DNA from: Moduliflexus sp964602655
Lineage (GTDB): Bacteria; Moduliflexota; Moduliflexia; Moduliflexales; Moduliflexaceae
Assembly (NCBI GenBank): GCA_964602655.1
Contig: CAZRSF010000033.1
Coordinates: forward strand, 1-63,009
DNA: 63,009 nucleotides
Reading direction: 5' to 3'
Positions 24,881 through 33,224 of the stretch are shown here, piece by piece (the first letter of the stretch is position 1; each line of letters begins with the position of its first letter). A program made the position numbers and the translations under genes. The notes beneath the pieces were generated by a model, which was not told the DNA's origin, did not search any database, and saw only the letters and a program-made list of their open reading frames with translations.

Positions 24881-25768
24881 ATGCAGCCGCTACGAATTGC
24901 TACGCGCAAAAGCGCATTAGCCCAATTGCAAGCCGACCTGATTATCGCCGAACTCGAACGGCGTTACGGCGTTGTCTGCGAAAAAGTGTTGATCTCGACC
25001 AAAGGGGATCAGATTCTCGATGTGACGCTTGATAAAATCGGCGGAAAAGGACTGTTTGTCAAAGAAATCGAAGCCGCGTTGCTGGCAGGAGAAGCCGACG
25101 CGGCGGTGCATAGCCTGAAAGACGTGCCTGCCGATTTGCCCGACGAATGCGAACTTGCGGCGATGTTGCTGCGCGATGATGTCAGAGATGCGTTTGTCTC
25201 GCGCGACGGCATCGGATTGTTCGAATTACCATCCGGCGCGAAGATCGGCACAAGCAGCCGCCGCCGGGAACAGCAGCTTCGGCGACTGCGCCCGGATATT
25301 CAGGTCGTTCCGATTCGCGGCAACGTCCAAACCCGCCTGAACAAGCTGCAATCCGAGCCGTTAGACGGCACGATTCTCGCGGTGGCCGGTTTGAAACGGC
25401 TGCGCATGGAAACGGTTGTCACCGAATATTTCACGCCGCAGCAGATGATTCCAGCGGTCGGGCAGGGCGCGCTCGGCGTGGAAATCCTCTCGAATTCTCC
25501 TTATGCCGCGCTGTTTCGCCAATTAGACGACGCGACAACACGACTCTGCGTCGGAGCAGAACGCGAATTCATGCGCGTCTTGAACGCCGATTGTCACGCG
25601 GCAGTCGGGGCGTATGCGCGACGCGATGGCGACCTGTTGCATCTGATCGGCATGTTCGAAGTCAACGGACACATCGTGATCCGCGAAACTATCGGAGACC
25701 TCCGCGATTCGCTGCGTCTCGGCCAGCAGCTTGCCGAATGCGTGTTGTCATCGCCAAAAATGCCATGA
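24881..25768 (+). CDS. hemC: Porphobilinogen deaminase (hydroxymethylbilane synthase)
   Basis: A 295-residue enzyme that joins four porphobilinogen units into hydroxymethylbilane. Family motifs are RIATRKSALAQLQ at the start, STKGDQILDVTL, the catalytic Asp in HSLKDVPADLP, and SSRRREQQLRRLRPD. The cysteine that holds the dipyrromethane cofactor is present in LNADCHAAVGAYA, but the usual preceding Gly-Gly (LxGGCqxP) is changed to Ala-Asp, and the following Pro is absent. Length is slightly short (family about 305-315). The stop overlaps the start of the sigma-54 activator gene (ATGA). Confidence 0.92.
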   Translation: MQPLRIATRKSALAQLQADLIIAELERRYGVVCEKVLISTKGDQILDVTLDKIGGKGLFVKEIEAALLAGEADAAVHSLKDVPADLPDECELAAMLLRDDVRDAFVSRDGIGLFELPSGAKIGTSSRRREQQLRRLRPDIQVVPIRGNVQTRLNKLQSEPLDGTILAVAGLKRLRMETVVTEYFTPQQMIPAVGQGALGVEILSNSPYAALFRQLDDATTRLCVGAEREFMRVLNADCHAAVGAYARRDGDLLHLIGMFEVNGHIVIRETIGDLRDSLRLGQQLAECVLSSPKMP

Positions 25769-27582
25769 ATATGGAGCTACACGATCACGATATCGAAAGC
25801 ATGCTGCGTTTGTCGCATTTTACGATAGAACATGCGCCGGATGCCGTGCTGTGGGTGGACTCTACGGCGACAATCCGCCGTGTGAATGAGGCGGCGTGTC
25901 GTCTGTTCGGGTATGAAAAATCAGAACTAATCGGCGAAAAAGCGTACGCGTTTCAACCGAACGAAGACGACGATATGTGGCAGCAGCGGCGCGAAATCAT
26001 CAAAGCGCAAAAACTGCTGGTCTTCGAACGAAAACAACCGACCAAAAGCGGACGAATGTTGACGGTCGAAGTGTACGCCAATTTTATGGAGTTCGAGGGC
26101 GAAGAATACATCTGTTCGTTTCTTCGCGATATTACCGAGCAAAAGCAGATAAACGAGGATTTGCAGGAGAGCCAGCGGGCGCTGTTCACGCTCATCAACA
26201 CGCTTCCCGGCGCGGTCTATCGCTGTCTTCCCGACAATTCGCTGACCGCAGAGTTCCTGACGGAATGGAGTCAAAGTATTACAGGGTATCCGCCGGAATA
26301 TTTCATTCGAAACCGTAATCTTTCGATGGCTGACATTATTCATCCCGAAGACCGGGACGCGGCGTTGCGCTATATCCGGGAAACGCTGGCAAACCATGCT
26401 CCGGGACGTCTGGTGTATCGCATTGTCACGGCGGACGGCGCGATCAAATGGATTACGAATCGTTTTCGCGGTATCTATGCCGATGATGATACGCTCCTCG
26501 CGCTGGAAGGCTATTTCAACGATATGACCGACCGGATCGTGATGGAAAATGCCCTGAAAGACGCGCTGAAAGAGGTTGAACGTCTCAAAGATCAATTGGA
26601 AGAAGAGAATATTTATCTCCGTCAGGAAATCAAGCTGACGCATAATTTCGAAGAAATTCTCTCGCAGAATGCCGGGTACAAAGCGGTGCTCAGCCATGTG
26701 GAACAGGCCGCGCCGACCGACGCGACCGTCTTGATTTTAGGGGAAACCGGCACGGGGAAAGAATTGATTGCGCGCGCGATTCACAATCTGAGCCTGCGTA
26801 AAAACCGCTCGTTAGTAAAAGTCAATTGCGCTGCGCTGCCCGCCAACCTGATCGAAAGCGAATTGTTCGGCCATGAAAAAGGGTCGTTTACCGGCGCGAT
26901 TGCTCAGAAGATCGGGCGCTTCGAGCTTGCGCATCACGGCACGATTTTTCTCGACGAAATCGGCGACTTGCCGTTGGATTTGCAGGTGAAACTGCTGCGC
27001 GTGCTGCAAGAAGGCGAATTCGACCGGCTCGGCAGCGCCGAAACGATTCGCGTGGATGTGCGCGTCATCGCCGCCACGAATCGCGATCTCGAAGAAGAAA
27101 TCCGACAAGGCCGATTTCGCGAAGACCTGTTTTATCGGTTGAATGTCTTTCCGGTGTTTGTGCCGCCGTTGCGGGAGCGTCAAGACGATATTCCGATCTT
27201 AGTCGAGTATTTTTTGCGGCGCTACTGTAAAAAAACCGGGAGAGAGATTGACGTCATTCCGCAAAAAACGATGGATACGCTGCAAGCGTACCATTGGCCG
27301 GGGAATGTGCGGGAGTTGGAAAACATCATCGAACGCGCCGTGATTTTAAGCCGAGGGAAGCGTCTGGAATTGGGAGATTGGTTTACGGCAGAGCAAGACC
27401 CTTCAGCGAATGCGTCCGACATCGCCACATTAGAGGAACTTGAGCGCCACCACATTCTTCAGGTCTTGAAACTCACGCGCTGGCGGGTCAGCGGCCCGAA
27501 AGGCGCGGCGAAGATTCTCGGCATCAACGCGCAAACGCTCGTCTCCCGCATGAAAAAGCTCGGCATCGAGCGGCCAATCTGA
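25765..27582 (+). CDS. PAS-PAS sigma-54-dependent transcriptional activator
   Basis: A 605-residue bacterial enhancer-binding protein. PAS domain 1 is at about 18-130 (HAPDAVLWVDSTATIRRVNE, GEEYICSFLRDITEQ) and PAS domain 2 at about 145-260. A coiled linker leads to the AAA+ domain at about 300-530 with Walker A GETGTGKE, the sigma-54 contact loop GSFTGA (a GAFTGA variant, Ala to Ser), Walker B TIFLDEIGDLP and the arginine-finger region. A Fis-type helix-turn-helix ends the protein (GAAKILGINAQTLVSRMKKL). It has no receiver domain, so it probably senses a small ligand or redox state through PAS. ATG 25765 overlaps the hemC stop by four bases. Confidence 0.9.
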   Translation: MNMELHDHDIESMLRLSHFTIEHAPDAVLWVDSTATIRRVNEAACRLFGYEKSELIGEKAYAFQPNEDDDMWQQRREIIKAQKLLVFERKQPTKSGRMLTVEVYANFMEFEGEEYICSFLRDITEQKQINEDLQESQRALFTLINTLPGAVYRCLPDNSLTAEFLTEWSQSITGYPPEYFIRNRNLSMADIIHPEDRDAALRYIRETLANHAPGRLVYRIVTADGAIKWITNRFRGIYADDDTLLALEGYFNDMTDRIVMENALKDALKEVERLKDQLEEENIYLRQEIKLTHNFEEILSQNAGYKAVLSHVEQAAPTDATVLILGETGTGKELIARAIHNLSLRKNRSLVKVNCAALPANLIESELFGHEKGSFTGAIAQKIGRFELAHHGTIFLDEIGDLPLDLQVKLLRVLQEGEFDRLGSAETIRVDVRVIAATNRDLEEEIRQGRFREDLFYRLNVFPVFVPPLRERQDDIPILVEYFLRRYCKKTGREIDVIPQKTMDTLQAYHWPGNVRELENIIERAVILSRGKRLELGDWFTAEQDPSANASDIATLEELERHHILQVLKLTRWRVSGPKGAAKILGINAQTLVSRMKKLGIERPI

Positions 27583-27621
27583 ACTCCATCGCCCTGCCCT
27601 CCTTCAGATTGAACAACCTGA

Positions 27622-29799
27622 CTATTTCCCCACTAACACAACAACCGACCGTTCGCCGACGACAATGCCGCGCTGATCGGAGAGCAGGACTTCTTGTCCC
27701 GGTTCATAGACATCATGCGGCGAGTCCATCATGGTGTTCATGCTGACATGCCAGCGCCGCCCGTCGGGAATGGCGGGAAGCTCGAAAATATGGCTCTCCC
27801 AGTGCATGTTCATGACGACATACAGGTAATCGTCGCGCTGTTCGCCACCCCGGCCATGCTTGCCGCAGAGCATGAACGCCAGCGTCCGGCTGTCGTACGT
27901 CCAATCCGGCTTCCAGGCGCGGACGCCGTGCCAAGTAATGTCGGCGTAGCCGCTGCCCATGTAATCGCGGTTCTGCAAATGGTGCCGATTGCGCAGCGCC
28001 GGATGGGCGTGACGGAAGGCGATGCAATATTTCACGAAACGAAACAGGTCGCTATGTTCTTTCACTCGATTCCAATCGAACCAGTTCAATTCGCTGTCGT
28101 GGCAGTAGGTATTATTATTGCCGTAGCGGGTTTGCCCGGCTTCGTCGCCCATCAGAATCATCGGCACGCCCTGACTGGTCATCAGCATCGCAAACGCATT
28201 TTTGATCTGTCGCCGCCGCAACGTGAGGATATTCGCGTCGCCTGTCGTTCCCTCGCAGTCGCAATTCCAGCTAAAATTATCGTTTGCGCCGTCCCGATTG
28301 TGCTCGCCATTCGCCTCGTTATGCTTGTCATTGTAGGAGACGAGGTCCATCAGCGTGAAGCCGTCGTGACAGGTGACGAAATTGATCGAGGCCGTCGCGC
28401 CGCGCCCGGCATAGAGGTCTGGCGAAGCGGTCAGGCGCAGCGCCATGTCCGCGACCTGGTTCGGATCGCTGCGCAGAAAGCGGCGCGCGGTGTCGCGATA
28501 TTTGCCGTTCCACTCCGCCCAGCGGCCATACGCCGGAAATGTGCCGACCTGATACAATCCGCCGGCGTCCCACGCTTCGGCGATCAGCTTGCATTTGCCT
28601 AAAATCGGGTCGTTCGCCAGCGTTTCCAGCAGCGGCGGATTGGCTAACGGCGCGCCTTTCTGGTCGCGTCCGAGAATCGAGGCCAAATCGAAACGAAAGC
28701 CGTCTATATGATATTCCGACGCCCAATAGCGCACACTGTCGAGCAGCAGATTCCGTACCACCGGATGGTTACAGTTCAGCGTATTGCCCGTGCCGCTGTA
28801 ATTGCGATAGCTCCCGCGCTCGTCGAGGGTGTAATACGTCGCGTTATCAATGCCTTTGTAGGAAATGACCGGGCCGTGTTCGTCGCCTTCGCCGGTATGG
28901 TTGAACACGACATCCAGCATCACTTCGATGCCGTTGCGATGCAATTCTTTAATGACGGTTTTTAACTCATCCGCAATCATCGTGCCGTCTTTCATTGCGC
29001 CGGTCGCCGCATATCCGGCTTTCGGCGCGAAAAAACCTAACGTGCTGTAGCCCCAATAGTTCATCAAACGTTGATTGGGATTATAAAAGAAGTTCTCGAA
29101 TTCGTCGAACTCGAAAATCGGCATGAATTCGACGCAGTTGACACCGAGTTCTTTGAGATGGGGAATTTTTTCGCGAATCGCCGCAAACGTTCCGGGATGT
29201 TTGACCTCCGACGACGGGTGTCGCGTCAGCCCCCGGACGTGCATTTCATAAATGATGAGGTCTTCAATTGGAATTTCTAAGGGGCGATCCGATTCCCAAT
29301 CGAAATCTTCGTACACAATCCGCGCCCGGAGTTGATACGCCTGCGAGTAGTCCGGCGGCGCGCCCCAGACATCGCGTCCGCCGATGGCGCGGGCATACGG
29401 GTCCATCAACACTTTTTCCGGATCGAAGCGGTGTATCGCGGGTTCGCCCTGTTTTGCGCGCGGGCCGGGACCATCCATCCGAAATCCGTATTCGAGTTCT
29501 TCGTAATTCAGGTCGAAGACGGTCATCGTGAAGACGTTACCGATGCGGAGTTCCAGCCAATCGGCATCGTCGCGTTCGAGCTTCTGAAACATGCCGCGAA
29601 ACGGGATTTCGACGAGCGGCTCAGGGGCGTCTTTTTCGAACAACACCAATACGCATTGCGTCGCATGCTGGGAAAAAATCGAGAAATTGACACCGCCCGG
29701 AACAATCGTCGCCCCAAAAGGAGCGGGGCGGCCAAGACGAATCAGATAGCCGTTGTACGAATGCGTGGGATAAATATCTATACGTTCGGTATGATGCAT
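27622..29799 (-). CDS. glgX: Glycogen debranching enzyme GlgX/isoamylase type
   Basis: A 725-residue glycoside hydrolase family 13 debranching enzyme that cleaves alpha-1,6 links in glycogen or limit dextrins. An N-terminal CBM48-like domain (APFGATIVPGGVNFSIFSQH) leads to the catalytic barrel: the nucleophile Asp is in FRFDLAS, the acid/base Glu in AEAWDAGG, and the third carboxylate in TCHDGFTLMDL. Other GlgX landmarks are DVVFNHTGEGDEHGP, NNTYCHDSELNWFDW and a C-terminal beta domain. Length fits the family. It starts at ATG 29799, 18 bases before a family A palindrome. No other glycogen genes are adjacent. Confidence 0.93.
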   Translation of the reverse strand: MHHTERIDIYPTHSYNGYLIRLGRPAPFGATIVPGGVNFSIFSQHATQCVLVLFEKDAPEPLVEIPFRGMFQKLERDDADWLELRIGNVFTMTVFDLNYEELEYGFRMDGPGPRAKQGEPAIHRFDPEKVLMDPYARAIGGRDVWGAPPDYSQAYQLRARIVYEDFDWESDRPLEIPIEDLIIYEMHVRGLTRHPSSEVKHPGTFAAIREKIPHLKELGVNCVEFMPIFEFDEFENFFYNPNQRLMNYWGYSTLGFFAPKAGYAATGAMKDGTMIADELKTVIKELHRNGIEVMLDVVFNHTGEGDEHGPVISYKGIDNATYYTLDERGSYRNYSGTGNTLNCNHPVVRNLLLDSVRYWASEYHIDGFRFDLASILGRDQKGAPLANPPLLETLANDPILGKCKLIAEAWDAGGLYQVGTFPAYGRWAEWNGKYRDTARRFLRSDPNQVADMALRLTASPDLYAGRGATASINFVTCHDGFTLMDLVSYNDKHNEANGEHNRDGANDNFSWNCDCEGTTGDANILTLRRRQIKNAFAMLMTSQGVPMILMGDEAGQTRYGNNNTYCHDSELNWFDWNRVKEHSDLFRFVKYCIAFRHAHPALRNRHHLQNRDYMGSGYADITWHGVRAWKPDWTYDSRTLAFMLCGKHGRGGEQRDDYLYVVMNMHWESHIFELPAIPDGRRWHVSMNTMMDSPHDVYEPGQEVLLSDQRGIVVGERSVVVLVGK

Positions 29800-29817
29800 G
29801 GTGTTTTATCGTGTCAG

Positions 29818-29851
29818 AGACCTCACAGGTTTTAAAAGACCTGTGAGGTCT
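29818..29851. repeat. Family A palindromic repeat after the STAS gene
   Basis: Arms AGACCTCACAGG and CCTGTGAGGTCT around TTTTAAAAGA. The right end overlaps the TAG stop of the minus-strand STAS gene (29850-29852). It lies between STAS and glgX and may work as a terminator for STAS. Confidence 0.8.
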
Positions 29852-30200
29852 ATGCAGGATCGCTCTCTTTTTGCAATGCGGCAATCCCTTCTTCAACGGT
29901 CGGAGAGACCGTAAAATGCTTCAGAAAGCCAGTGACAGCCATAATATCCAGCAGCCGCTCCGAGAGTCCCGCTAAGGCGATTGTCGCCTCGCGCGCCTTG
30001 ACTTCGCGGTACATGACGAGCAGCATCCGCAGCCCTGCGCTGGACATGTAATTGACATGGCTCATATCTAACAGCACCCGCGTTCCGCCATGAATATGCG
30101 GAAGAAACTGCTCTTGAATGTCATGGGACGTGCTGCGGTCGAGATCGCCGACGATTTCCGCGACGGTGACATTGCGGATCGTTTTTACGGTGAGTGTCAT
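29850..30200 (-). CDS. STAS-domain anti-sigma factor antagonist
   Basis: A 116-residue single STAS domain of the SpoIIAA/RsbV type, which binds and sequesters anti-sigma kinases when dephosphorylated. Landmarks are VAEIVGDLDRSTSHDI, LLDMSHVNYMSSAGLRMLL with the phosphorylatable serine in SSAGL, and the C-terminal FTVSPTVEEGI. The usual partner kinase or phosphatase is not in the window. It lies between two copies of palindromic repeat A: one overlaps its stop, the other lies 23 bases upstream of its ATG. Confidence 0.9.
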   Translation of the reverse strand: MTLTVKTIRNVTVAEIVGDLDRSTSHDIQEQFLPHIHGGTRVLLDMSHVNYMSSAGLRMLLVMYREVKAREATIALAGLSERLLDIMAVTGFLKHFTVSPTVEEGIAALQKESDPA

Positions 30201-30222
30201 GTTTCGTTTCCCCGGAAAGAAA

Positions 30223-30255
30223 AGACCTCACAGGTTTTAGAAACCTGTGAGGTCT
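30223..30255. repeat. Family A palindromic repeat ending the butyrate kinase gene
   Basis: Arms AGACCTCACAGG and CCTGTGAGGTCT around a TTTTAGAAA centre. On the minus strand the repeat encodes the last residues RDLTGF and the TAA stop (30237-30239) of butyrate kinase, so it is part of the coding sequence. Confidence 0.85.
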
Positions 30256-31328
30256 CTCCGTCCGATATATTCTTTGGCCTGTTCTTCGCCCTTCAATACG
30301 GGTAACACCCCTTCATACAATGCAAGCATTTCGTCTTCGCCCGCCATGATGTTGACCGGGGCGATAAATCGAACGCGCTTTGCAATCCACTCCACAAAAA
30401 ACTCGATATGCGCCAAGCCGCCGGTCAGGATAATCGCGTCAATCTCGCCTTCCAGGACAGCCGCCATTGCGCCGATTTCTTTGGCGACCTGATACGCCAT
30501 CGCTTCGAAGATTTCCCGCGCATGGTCGTCGCCAGCCTCGATCCGCTTCGCGATTTCGCCGCCGTCGTTCGTGCCGAGATACGCGACCAACCCGCCATGC
30601 CCTTTGATGCGCTGCTTGATCTGATCCAGCGTCCATTTGCCGAGAAAGCAGAGACGCGCCAACTGACCGGCAGGCAGGCCGCCGCTGCGTTCCGGGCTGA
30701 ACGGGCCGTCGCCGTCCAACGCATTATTGACATCAATCACGCGCCCGCGCCGGTGCGCTCCGACGGAGATGCCGCCGCCGAGATGCGCCACGATAAAATT
30801 GCATTCGTCGTAACGTTTGTTGAGCGATTGGGCGGCGCGATGGGCTTCGGCTTTCTGATTGAGCGCATGAAAGATAGAGATGCGTGAAATTTCAGGAGCG
30901 CCGGAATAGCGGGCTAATGGCTCCATTTCATCCACCACGACCGGATCGACAATAAATGACGGTTTTCCGATGTCATCGCCAATCGCCCTGGCAATAAGCG
31001 CGCCAAGATTGGAGGCATGTTCTCCCATCACCGCCTGCCGCAAATCGTCAAGCATCAGATCGTTGACACGATAGCAGCCGCCTTCGAGCGGATGCAGCAG
31101 GCCGCCGCGCCCTACGACCGCATCGAACGAATCGAGCGGAATCTGCCGTTCTGCCAGACATTGCAGTACCAGTCCTTTGCGAATATCGTACTGAGCGATA
31201 ATATGCGGATACTGATCCAACTCCTCTTTCGCATGATGGAGTTTCTCTTCAAGAAGCTTGGAATCGCCATCATAGACAGCGATTTTCGTGGATGTCGATC
31301 CTGGATTGATCACAAGAACTCTGGGCAT
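30237..31328 (-). CDS. buk: Butyrate kinase
   Basis: A 363-residue ASKHA-fold acetate/butyrate kinase family enzyme that interconverts butyryl phosphate and butyrate with ATP. The start RVLVINPGSTSTKIAVYDGD holds the first phosphate-binding loop. Other landmarks are NFIVAHLGGGISVGAHRRG and ILTGGLAHIEFF. Length (about 355) and VINPGSTSTK fit Buk rather than AckA. I chose ATG 31328 because it places the motif at residue 5; the frame stays open upstream without family similarity. The last residues come from a palindromic repeat. Phosphotransbutyrylase (ptb), the usual partner, is not adjacent. Branched-chain substrates are possible. Confidence 0.9.
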   Translation of the reverse strand: MPRVLVINPGSTSTKIAVYDGDSKLLEEKLHHAKEELDQYPHIIAQYDIRKGLVLQCLAERQIPLDSFDAVVGRGGLLHPLEGGCYRVNDLMLDDLRQAVMGEHASNLGALIARAIGDDIGKPSFIVDPVVVDEMEPLARYSGAPEISRISIFHALNQKAEAHRAAQSLNKRYDECNFIVAHLGGGISVGAHRRGRVIDVNNALDGDGPFSPERSGGLPAGQLARLCFLGKWTLDQIKQRIKGHGGLVAYLGTNDGGEIAKRIEAGDDHAREIFEAMAYQVAKEIGAMAAVLEGEIDAIILTGGLAHIEFFVEWIAKRVRFIAPVNIMAGEDEMLALYEGVLPVLKGEEQAKEYIGRRDLTGF

Positions 31329-31691
31329 ATTTTCAACCGATATGCCGCAGCAAACGCCTCGCGCCGATGCTGCTGAGACGTTCGTGGGCGAATTCCTTAT
31401 AGTTTTTAGGAGTGCCAGAGCGAAGCTCTGACCGTCAGAGCTTCGCTCTGGCACTCCTATTTCCACCAACGCCATGTATTTTGAGAAGAGGAGAAAGTAA
31501 AGCTTTATTTTTGCCAATAATCGCGATTTTTGCAAAAGAAGTTTGACAAATTTTCGTGATCTGTTGACATTCTTCTTAGAGAAAAAAGCTTGCATAACTT
31601 CAGGCAATCTGTTAGCCTGTTTTTTATGTAAATAATGAGTCAGAATGTCTCAGAAACCCTAATCAGTACAGCGTAAAGGAGGGTGTTACAC
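31329..31691. other. Divergent region between buk and the L7/L12-like gene
   Basis: A 363-base region holding a perfect palindrome (31408-31458). TTGACA hexamers lie at about 31543 and 31564-31569 on the plus strand, without clear -10 boxes at standard spacing. Promoters for both flanking genes must lie here or nearby. Confidence 0.4.
31408..31458. repeat. Perfect 51-base palindrome
   Basis: Arms of 24 bases (beginning AGGAGTGCCAGAGCGAAGCT) are exactly complementary around a three-base loop (CCG). It lies 80 bases upstream of the butyrate kinase start. It has the form of a dispersed repeat, and the arms even repeat GAGC internally. Confidence 0.85.
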
Positions 31692-33224
31692 ATGGAGGCT
31701 CAAGATCGTGTCAAGCTTGAATTAGTCAACGTCGGAGCGTATGAACATCGCGTGCTTCAAGTTCTTTCCAAAGTGAAAGGATTATCGCAATCGCCGGAAG
31801 CGCTTGTCAACTCGACTCCTTGCATTATCGCCGACGATATTCCGCAAGATATGGCTGAAAAATTACAGGGATTTCTCGAAAAAGCCGGCGCGGAAATGCG
31901 AATCATCGGCATGAATGAGCCGGAGGAAGATTTATTTTCTCCAGACGACCTTCCGATGTCGGATGATTTGGCCGCTCCGGGCGAACCAGCCGGAGACATG
32001 CCGGAATTTACGCCGGATGACTGGGCGCTGAGCGCGTCATCGTCTGCTGGCGATTTAGCGATGGACGTGGACGAGAGCAGCGCCCTATCGGACGAATTCG
32101 GCGGTTTTTCTGCGGCAGTTCCATCCACAATCGCAGATGAAGACACGGAGGATGAACTGTTCGGCGAGGGCGCTGAAGATGACGCCATGTCCGAGCCTGA
32201 ATCGGATGCGTCTCCGAAGAAAAAAATGCCGCTGCCCTCACTCCCCAAATTCGGAAAATCCAAAGAAACGTCCGAAAAAACAACCGAAGACGACGACGAA
32301 ATGCCGGACAAGAAAAAACCAGCGCTTTCGTCGCTGTTCAAGAAAACGCCGCGTTCCGAAGCCGAGGAGACGGAGTCGGACGACGAGATCGGCGCGTCCC
32401 CAAAACCCGCCGCATTGACAGCCAATCCGATGATCATGTTGGCAGCCGGTTTTCTGGCAGGCGCGTTGCTGCTCGGCATCGGCGGATGGTTGTTAGGGCG
32501 CTCCTCCGCGCCGGACGCGCCGCCGGTAGATATGGCGGCGATGCAGGAACTCCAAAATCTGAACGCTCAGTTGCAATCCGCCGTAGATCAACGAACCCAG
32601 GAGAAAGACGCGCTTCAGCAAGCACTCGACGCCGCGAACGCGCAGGCGGCAAATGCGCCAGCGCCGTCGCCGCAGAGCATTGAGCCATCGCAGATGCCGG
32701 ACACCGGACGGACGCCGCTTCAGGATGCGCTGATCTCCTCTTTCAAAGCCGTAAGCGAACAACATGCGGCGATTCTGGAAAATTCGTATGAGGCGCAAAA
32801 ACAGGCCGCTTGCTCGAAACAAACGTTGCTGGATGGCAGCGGAGAGACGGCGTATGCGCACGTTGTCAGGAAATTCTCCGCAAAATTTATTTCGTTCGAC
32901 ATTCTTGAAAATAACTCGTTACTCTCCCCGTACATCGCCGAATTAAAGATGCCGTTTCAAATGGAAATCCGCACAGGGAAGACCGAACAGGCGTGTCAGG
33001 CCGCTCAGTCGAAACCGGCGGAAATGTCGCCGCATTCCGAATTCGGCACGTTTTATGGCGTGTGGACAATTCAATATGCGTACCGGGACGGCAAATGGAG
33101 CGTGAAATCCGCTGTGATCGAGAAGAATCGGGCGTTGTCTGCGAAAGCGTACAAAGTCGGCAGCCCTGATTCGGCGAAACTTCCGCTCGATTTTTCGCTG
33201 TATCCTGGTCTAAAAAATGAATGA
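31692..33224 (+). CDS. Membrane protein with N-terminal ribosomal L7/L12-like domain
   Basis: A 510-residue protein of unknown function. Residues 1-72 (VKLELVNVGAYEHRVLQVLS, VKGLSQSPEALVNSTP, DMAEKLQGFLEKAGAEMRII) follow the ribosomal protein L7/L12 C-terminal domain pattern closely. Residues about 75-245 are acidic, low complexity and probably disordered. A transmembrane helix is at about 255-275 (MIMLAAGFLAGALLLGIGGWLLG). A coiled coil follows to about 320, and a C-terminal domain of about 170 residues contains two cysteines (ACSKQ, QACQAAQ). The L7/L12-like part would be cytoplasmic and the rest periplasmic. AAGGAGGG sits eight bases before ATG 31692. Translation is coupled to the DUF3108 gene. 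Confidence 0.7.
   Translation: MEAQDRVKLELVNVGAYEHRVLQVLSKVKGLSQSPEALVNSTPCIIADDIPQDMAEKLQGFLEKAGAEMRIIGMNEPEEDLFSPDDLPMSDDLAAPGEPAGDMPEFTPDDWALSASSSAGDLAMDVDESSALSDEFGGFSAAVPSTIADEDTEDELFGEGAEDDAMSEPESDASPKKKMPLPSLPKFGKSKETSEKTTEDDDEMPDKKKPALSSLFKKTPRSEAEETESDDEIGASPKPAALTANPMIMLAAGFLAGALLLGIGGWLLGRSSAPDAPPVDMAAMQELQNLNAQLQSAVDQRTQEKDALQQALDAANAQAANAPAPSPQSIEPSQMPDTGRTPLQDALISSFKAVSEQHAAILENSYEAQKQAACSKQTLLDGSGETAYAHVVRKFSAKFISFDILENNSLLSPYIAELKMPFQMEIRTGKTEQACQAAQSKPAEMSPHSEFGTFYGVWTIQYAYRDGKWSVKSAVIEKNRALSAKAYKVGSPDSAKLPLDFSLYPGLKNE

Noticed and set aside
27694..28602. 302-residue plus-strand frame across glgX
   Set aside because: It is antisense to well-conserved glgX and has no family signal; a by-product of GC-rich codons.
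31757..32479. Serine-rich 240-residue minus-strand frame
   Set aside because: It mirrors the acidic low-complexity part of the L7/L12-like gene and has no independent start or ribosome site.
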